Source: Alphaproteobacteria bacterium
Lineage (GTDB): Bacteria; Pseudomonadota; Alphaproteobacteria; Rickettsiales; UBA1997
Length of the DNA stretch: 15,339 bases
Reading direction: 5' to 3'
Assembly: GCA_016869775.1 (NCBI GenBank)
Contig: VGDJ01000015.1
Span: 1-15,339, forward strand
Position numbers and translations under genes: made by a program. The notes below the pieces were generated by a model that worked only from the letters and a program-made list of their open reading frames with translations, had not been told where the DNA came from and ran no database searches. Positions 14,352 through 15,339 of the stretch are shown in pieces (the stretch's first letter is position 1; every line of letters begins with the position of its first letter).

Positions 14352-15339
14352 TCAATTTTGCGCAACAATACCAAGTTTGTTAAATAATTCTTGATCTCTT
14401 TTGGAGTCTGGATTGCCGGTTGTAAGCAACTTTTCACCATAAAAAATTGAATTAGCTCCCGCAAAGAAACACAAGGCTTGGGTTTGTTCGCTCATCTCTT
14501 CACGCCCAGCCGAAAGCCTAACCTTTGATTTTGGCATCATAATTCTGGTGATAGCGATGGTGCGAATAAATTCAAATTGGTCAAGTGGAGCAATATTTTC
14601 GAGTGGCGTGCCTTTAACACGAACCAGCATATTAATTGGTACCGACTCAGGCTGTTTTGGCAAATTAGCTAACACGATAAGCATTTTGGCACGATCTTCA
14701 CGCGACTCTCCCATTCCAACAATCCCTCCCGAACAAACGCTCATTCCAGATTCTCGTACATTCTTTAGAGTGTTTAGGCGATCTTCAAAATTTCGTGTTG
14801 AAATTATTTCTGAATAAAATTCTTCAGATGAATCGATATTGTGATTGTAATAATCTAAGCCAGCTTCTTTAAGTTTTTGACTTTGTTTTTGACTAAGCAT
14901 TCCAAGCGTCATGCAGGTTTCCATGCCAATAGCTTTAACCGCCTCGACAATTTCACAAATTTTTTCAACATCACGATCATGAAGACTGCGCCAGGCCGCA
15001 CCCATACAAAACCGCGTTGCACCTGCTTTTTGAGCATTTTTAGCACTTTCAACAATTTTTTCGGTTGGCATCAAGGCCTGCTTTTCAAGTCCGGTATCGT
15101 AGTGAGCCGATTGTGGGCAATATTTACAATTTTCTGGACAGCCCCCAGTTTTAATGCTCAAAAGCGTACTAATTTGAACTTCATTTGGATTGTGAAATTG
15201 GCGATGAATTTGCGAAGCCTTGAATATCAAGTCATTAAACGGCATGTTAAAATACTCAAGAACTTGCGCCACCTGCCAATTGTCTCGAGGATTGTGATTT
15301 TCGTGATTTTCTAAATCGCTAAATTTTAGACTATTTTTA
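14352..15339 (-). CDS. bioB: Biotin synthase, 5' end beyond the window
   Basis: BioB is a radical-SAM enzyme that inserts sulfur into dethiobiotin, the last step of biotin synthesis. Numbering from a GTG at 15272, the 4Fe-4S cysteines are Cys45, Cys49 and Cys52 (CPENCKYC), and the 2Fe-2S ligands are Cys89 (RFCMGAAWR), Cys120, Cys180 and Arg252; all sit exactly 8 lower than in the E. coli enzyme. Other landmarks are YYNHNIDSS and CSGGIVGMGE. The GTG is probably not the true start: the frame stays open to the window edge, and the preceding RDNWQ aligns with the conserved PRW-type N-terminus of BioB. No ATG, GTG or TTG occurs in frame between 15273 and 15339, so initiation lies outside. The extra stretch contains a 9-bp tandem repeat encoding ENHENH. 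No other biotin genes are visible. Confidence 0.95.
   Translation of the reverse strand, partial: KNSLKFSDLENHENHNPRDNWQVAQVLEYFNMPFNDLIFKASQIHRQFHNPNEVQISTLLSIKTGGCPENCKYCPQSAHYDTGLEKQALMPTEKIVESAKNAQKAGATRFCMGAAWRSLHDRDVEKICEIVEAVKAIGMETCMTLGMLSQKQSQKLKEAGLDYYNHNIDSSEEFYSEIISTRNFEDRLNTLKNVRESGMSVCSGGIVGMGESREDRAKMLIVLANLPKQPESVPINMLVRVKGTPLENIAPLDQFEFIRTIAITRIMMPKSKVRLSAGREEMSEQTQALCFFAGANSIFYGEKLLTTGNPDSKRDQELFNKLGIVAQN
15294..15311. repeat. 9-bp perfect tandem repeat in the bioB N-terminus
   Basis: GTGATTTTC occurs at 15294-15302 and directly again at 15303-15311. On the coding strand this duplicates the codons for Glu-Asn-His, in frame, upstream of the conserved part of BioB. Confidence 0.85.

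Noticed and set aside
1..15339. CRISPR arrays, insertion sequences or prophage genes
   Set aside because: No regularly spaced repeats, transposase, integrase or phage structural genes were found on either strand.

Overview
This 15.3-kb window comes from an AT-rich alphaproteobacterium, most likely a member of, or a relative of, the Rickettsiales. The grounds are the very low GC of coding and non-coding DNA, the alphaproteobacterial gene pair ppiD-like/trpE, and a VirB8-VirB9 pair resembling the Rickettsiales type IV secretion system (rvh). The cell is not an extremely reduced parasite, because it keeps aspartokinase, anthranilate synthase and biotin synthase. The taxonomic placement is inference from protein resemblance and composition; no search was run.

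Layout. (1) Positions 1-499, minus: N-terminal part of aspartokinase (lysC), cut by the window edge. (2) 723-4207, plus: a membrane-anchored PpiD/SurA-type chaperone and trpE, closely spaced and probably co-transcribed; trpG, trpD and trpC do not follow. (3) 4349-5490, minus: a two-gene nuclease islet, an HNH endonuclease behind a GIY-YIG/DUF4357 gene that carries one in-frame TAA. (4) 5526-6659, minus: rodA, the septum-independent wall glycosyltransferase. (5) 6823-8341, plus: virB8 and virB9, without virB10, virB11 or virD4. (6) 8414-11192, minus: a pseudoazurin and a catalase-peroxidase (KatG) with a lipoprotein signal, both predicted to leave the cytoplasm. (7) 11193-11977: 785 bp of AT-rich DNA without a gene, containing one GC-richer structured segment that I propose as a candidate small RNA. 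(8) 11978-15339, minus: bioB (5' end beyond the window), ridA, a frameshifted SIMPL-domain gene and xthA. The SIMPL stop and the xthA start overlap by one base.

How the genes work together. Most are housekeeping: wall elongation, amino-acid and cofactor synthesis, DNA repair, enamine detoxification and envelope folding. The KatG/pseudoazurin pair suggests handling of peroxide outside the cytoplasmic membrane. There is no complete new system here. The most informative signals are recent or unusual changes: the near-perfect 99/100-bp tandem duplication with a homopolymer slip in the SIMPL gene, the single nonsense codon in the GIY-YIG gene, several other short perfect tandem duplications, the lipoprotein KatG, and the candidate structured RNA upstream of it.
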